A stretch of DNA of 64,000 nt, taken from positions 1,550,001 through 1,614,000 of the forward strand of contig NZ_JACCFV010000001.1 of the NCBI RefSeq assembly GCF_013410545.1. Reading direction: 5' to 3'. A program made the translations under genes and the position numbers. Below the pieces are notes generated by a model, which made no database searches, had not been told where the DNA came from, and worked only from the letters and a program-made list of their open reading frames with translations. Source of the stretch: Pseudoclavibacter chungangensis (GTDB lineage Bacteria > Actinomycetota > Actinomycetes > Actinomycetales > Microbacteriaceae). This document shows, one piece after another, positions 63,374 through 64,000 of the stretch. The stretch's first letter is position 1. Each line of letters starts with the position of its first letter.

Positions 63374-63816
63374 CGGCCGGATCGGGGTGCCGCGGCGCCG
63401 GATCGACAAGCTCGTTCGAGATCCGGGCCCCACCGGATGCCGGACCGAGAACGGCTCCTCGGTGCTCCACCCCTGCGACACCCATAGGACGGCGATGCAT
63501 GCGCGACGTCACCCGGACACCGCGGATACCGAGACGGCCCGCGTGCGGCGTGGCCTCGCCGACCCCGTGGAGTAGTGCGTCCGGAGCGTGCCGGCGGGGG
63601 AGGAGATGGTCGTCGACCAGGACTCGTCCGTCACGGGTGGCCGCGGCACTGCTGACCTGGACCTTCGAACGAAACGACGACGAGACGCTCGTCTCGGTGA
63701 CGGTCCTCGTCGTCTCGTTCGTCGGATCCGGCATGGTCGACGGCGTCCGGGCCGGGCGCCGGATCGCGCTCGGACGACTGGCGTCGTCACTCGCCACGTG
63801 ACGGGGGATCGACTTC
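63374..63816. other. Gene-poor gap after the helicase
   Basis: About 440 bp with no full gene. On the plus strand near 63653-63700 the sequence WTFERNDDETLVSVT resembles the C-terminal beta region of SRPBCC/AHSA1-like proteins, but the continuation does not fit and no start is apparent; it may be a decayed remnant or chance. Otherwise I see nothing. Confidence 0.4.
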
Positions 63817-64000
63817 CTAGGCGGTGCCGCCGGCGCGCTTCGCACGAGCCTTCTTCACGCGGGTCCACACGAACCACGCGACGAACACCACGAGACCCGC
63901 GTAGACGAGGTACTTCAGGGCGTCGGCGACGATGAGGATCTGCTCCCACGCCGGGCCGAGCAGGAATCCCGCGCCGACGAAGAGCGTGTTCCAGATGAGC
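63817..64000 (-). CDS. DedA-family membrane protein, C-terminal end
   Basis: The last about 61 residues of a DedA/SNARE-associated membrane protein whose gene continues past the window edge. Reading leftward: NTLFVGAGFLLGPAWEQI, then a hydrophobic helix (KYLVYAGLVVFVAWFVW) and a basic tail ending KKARAKRAGGTA. The pattern with the glycine-rich loop before the final helix is typical of DedA, which acts in lipid transport or membrane homeostasis. Confidence 0.8.
   Translation of the reverse strand, partial: LIWNTLFVGAGFLLGPAWEQILIVADALKYLVYAGLVVFVAWFVWTRVKKARAKRAGGTA

Overview
The window is high-GC DNA from an actinobacterium, most likely of the Microbacteriaceae/Micrococcales type. This rests on a sufB-sufD-Rieske-sufC-sufT cluster, a bioYMN biotin transporter divergent from a BioQ-like TetR gene, a GT4-type GlgA divergent from GlgC, SURF1 and DUF3099 genes, many 4-bp ATGA/GTGA gene overlaps and several probable leaderless starts. 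The species cannot be named from this sequence. Most genes look like ordinary chromosomal genes; one clear foreign block lies at 50.5-59.8 kb.

Layout. 1-8.2 kb: 5' part of transketolase, a small CRISPR-like array of three repeats, heme O/heme A synthases (ctaB, ctaA) and the SUF iron-sulfur assembly operon. 8.3-14.5 kb: dicarboxylate symporter, old-yellow-enzyme oxidoreductase, a frameshifted TipA-type MerR gene, and a LysR regulator divergent from a stand-alone fumarate-reductase-like flavoprotein. 14.5-18.6 kb: BioYMN biotin importer, its probable regulator BioQ with two palindromic operators, and an aminotransferase. 18.6-19.1 kb: gene-free stretch with twin long hairpins, short repeats and a 20-G run.

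19.1-32.7 kb is a catabolic locus. It holds cupin and PucR genes, the hydantoinase/oxoprolinase pair HyuAB, an NCS1 permease, a second PucR regulator, and an operon of PxpA (LamB/YcsF), a biotin carrier, a biotin carboxylase and the KipI/KipA pair (PxpB, PxpC). Together these resemble a split urea-carboxylase-like, biotin-dependent amide or lactam degradation pathway. Its need for biotin fits the nearby biotin importer. 32.8-50 kb is mostly housekeeping: ABC-F, SURF1, FabG, a deacetylase lipoprotein, SerB, GlgC/GlgA, an 801-residue low-complexity protein, ribosomal protein bL31 type B, an MFS exporter, an exonuclease, a hydrolase, a glycosyltransferase and a sirtuin.

50.5-59.8 kb is a restriction island inserted inside a TrmH/SpoU RNA methyltransferase gene. 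The island brings its own 3' half of the gene, fused in frame to the host 5' half, and the displaced host 3' half lies at the far end. The cargo is hsdM, mrr, hsdS (split by an IS30-family element after codon 13), hsdR and one unknown gene. No integrase is visible. 60.2-64 kb: SGNH hydrolase, a 45-codon ORF overlapping a DEAD/DEAH helicase, and the C-terminal end of a DedA-family gene.
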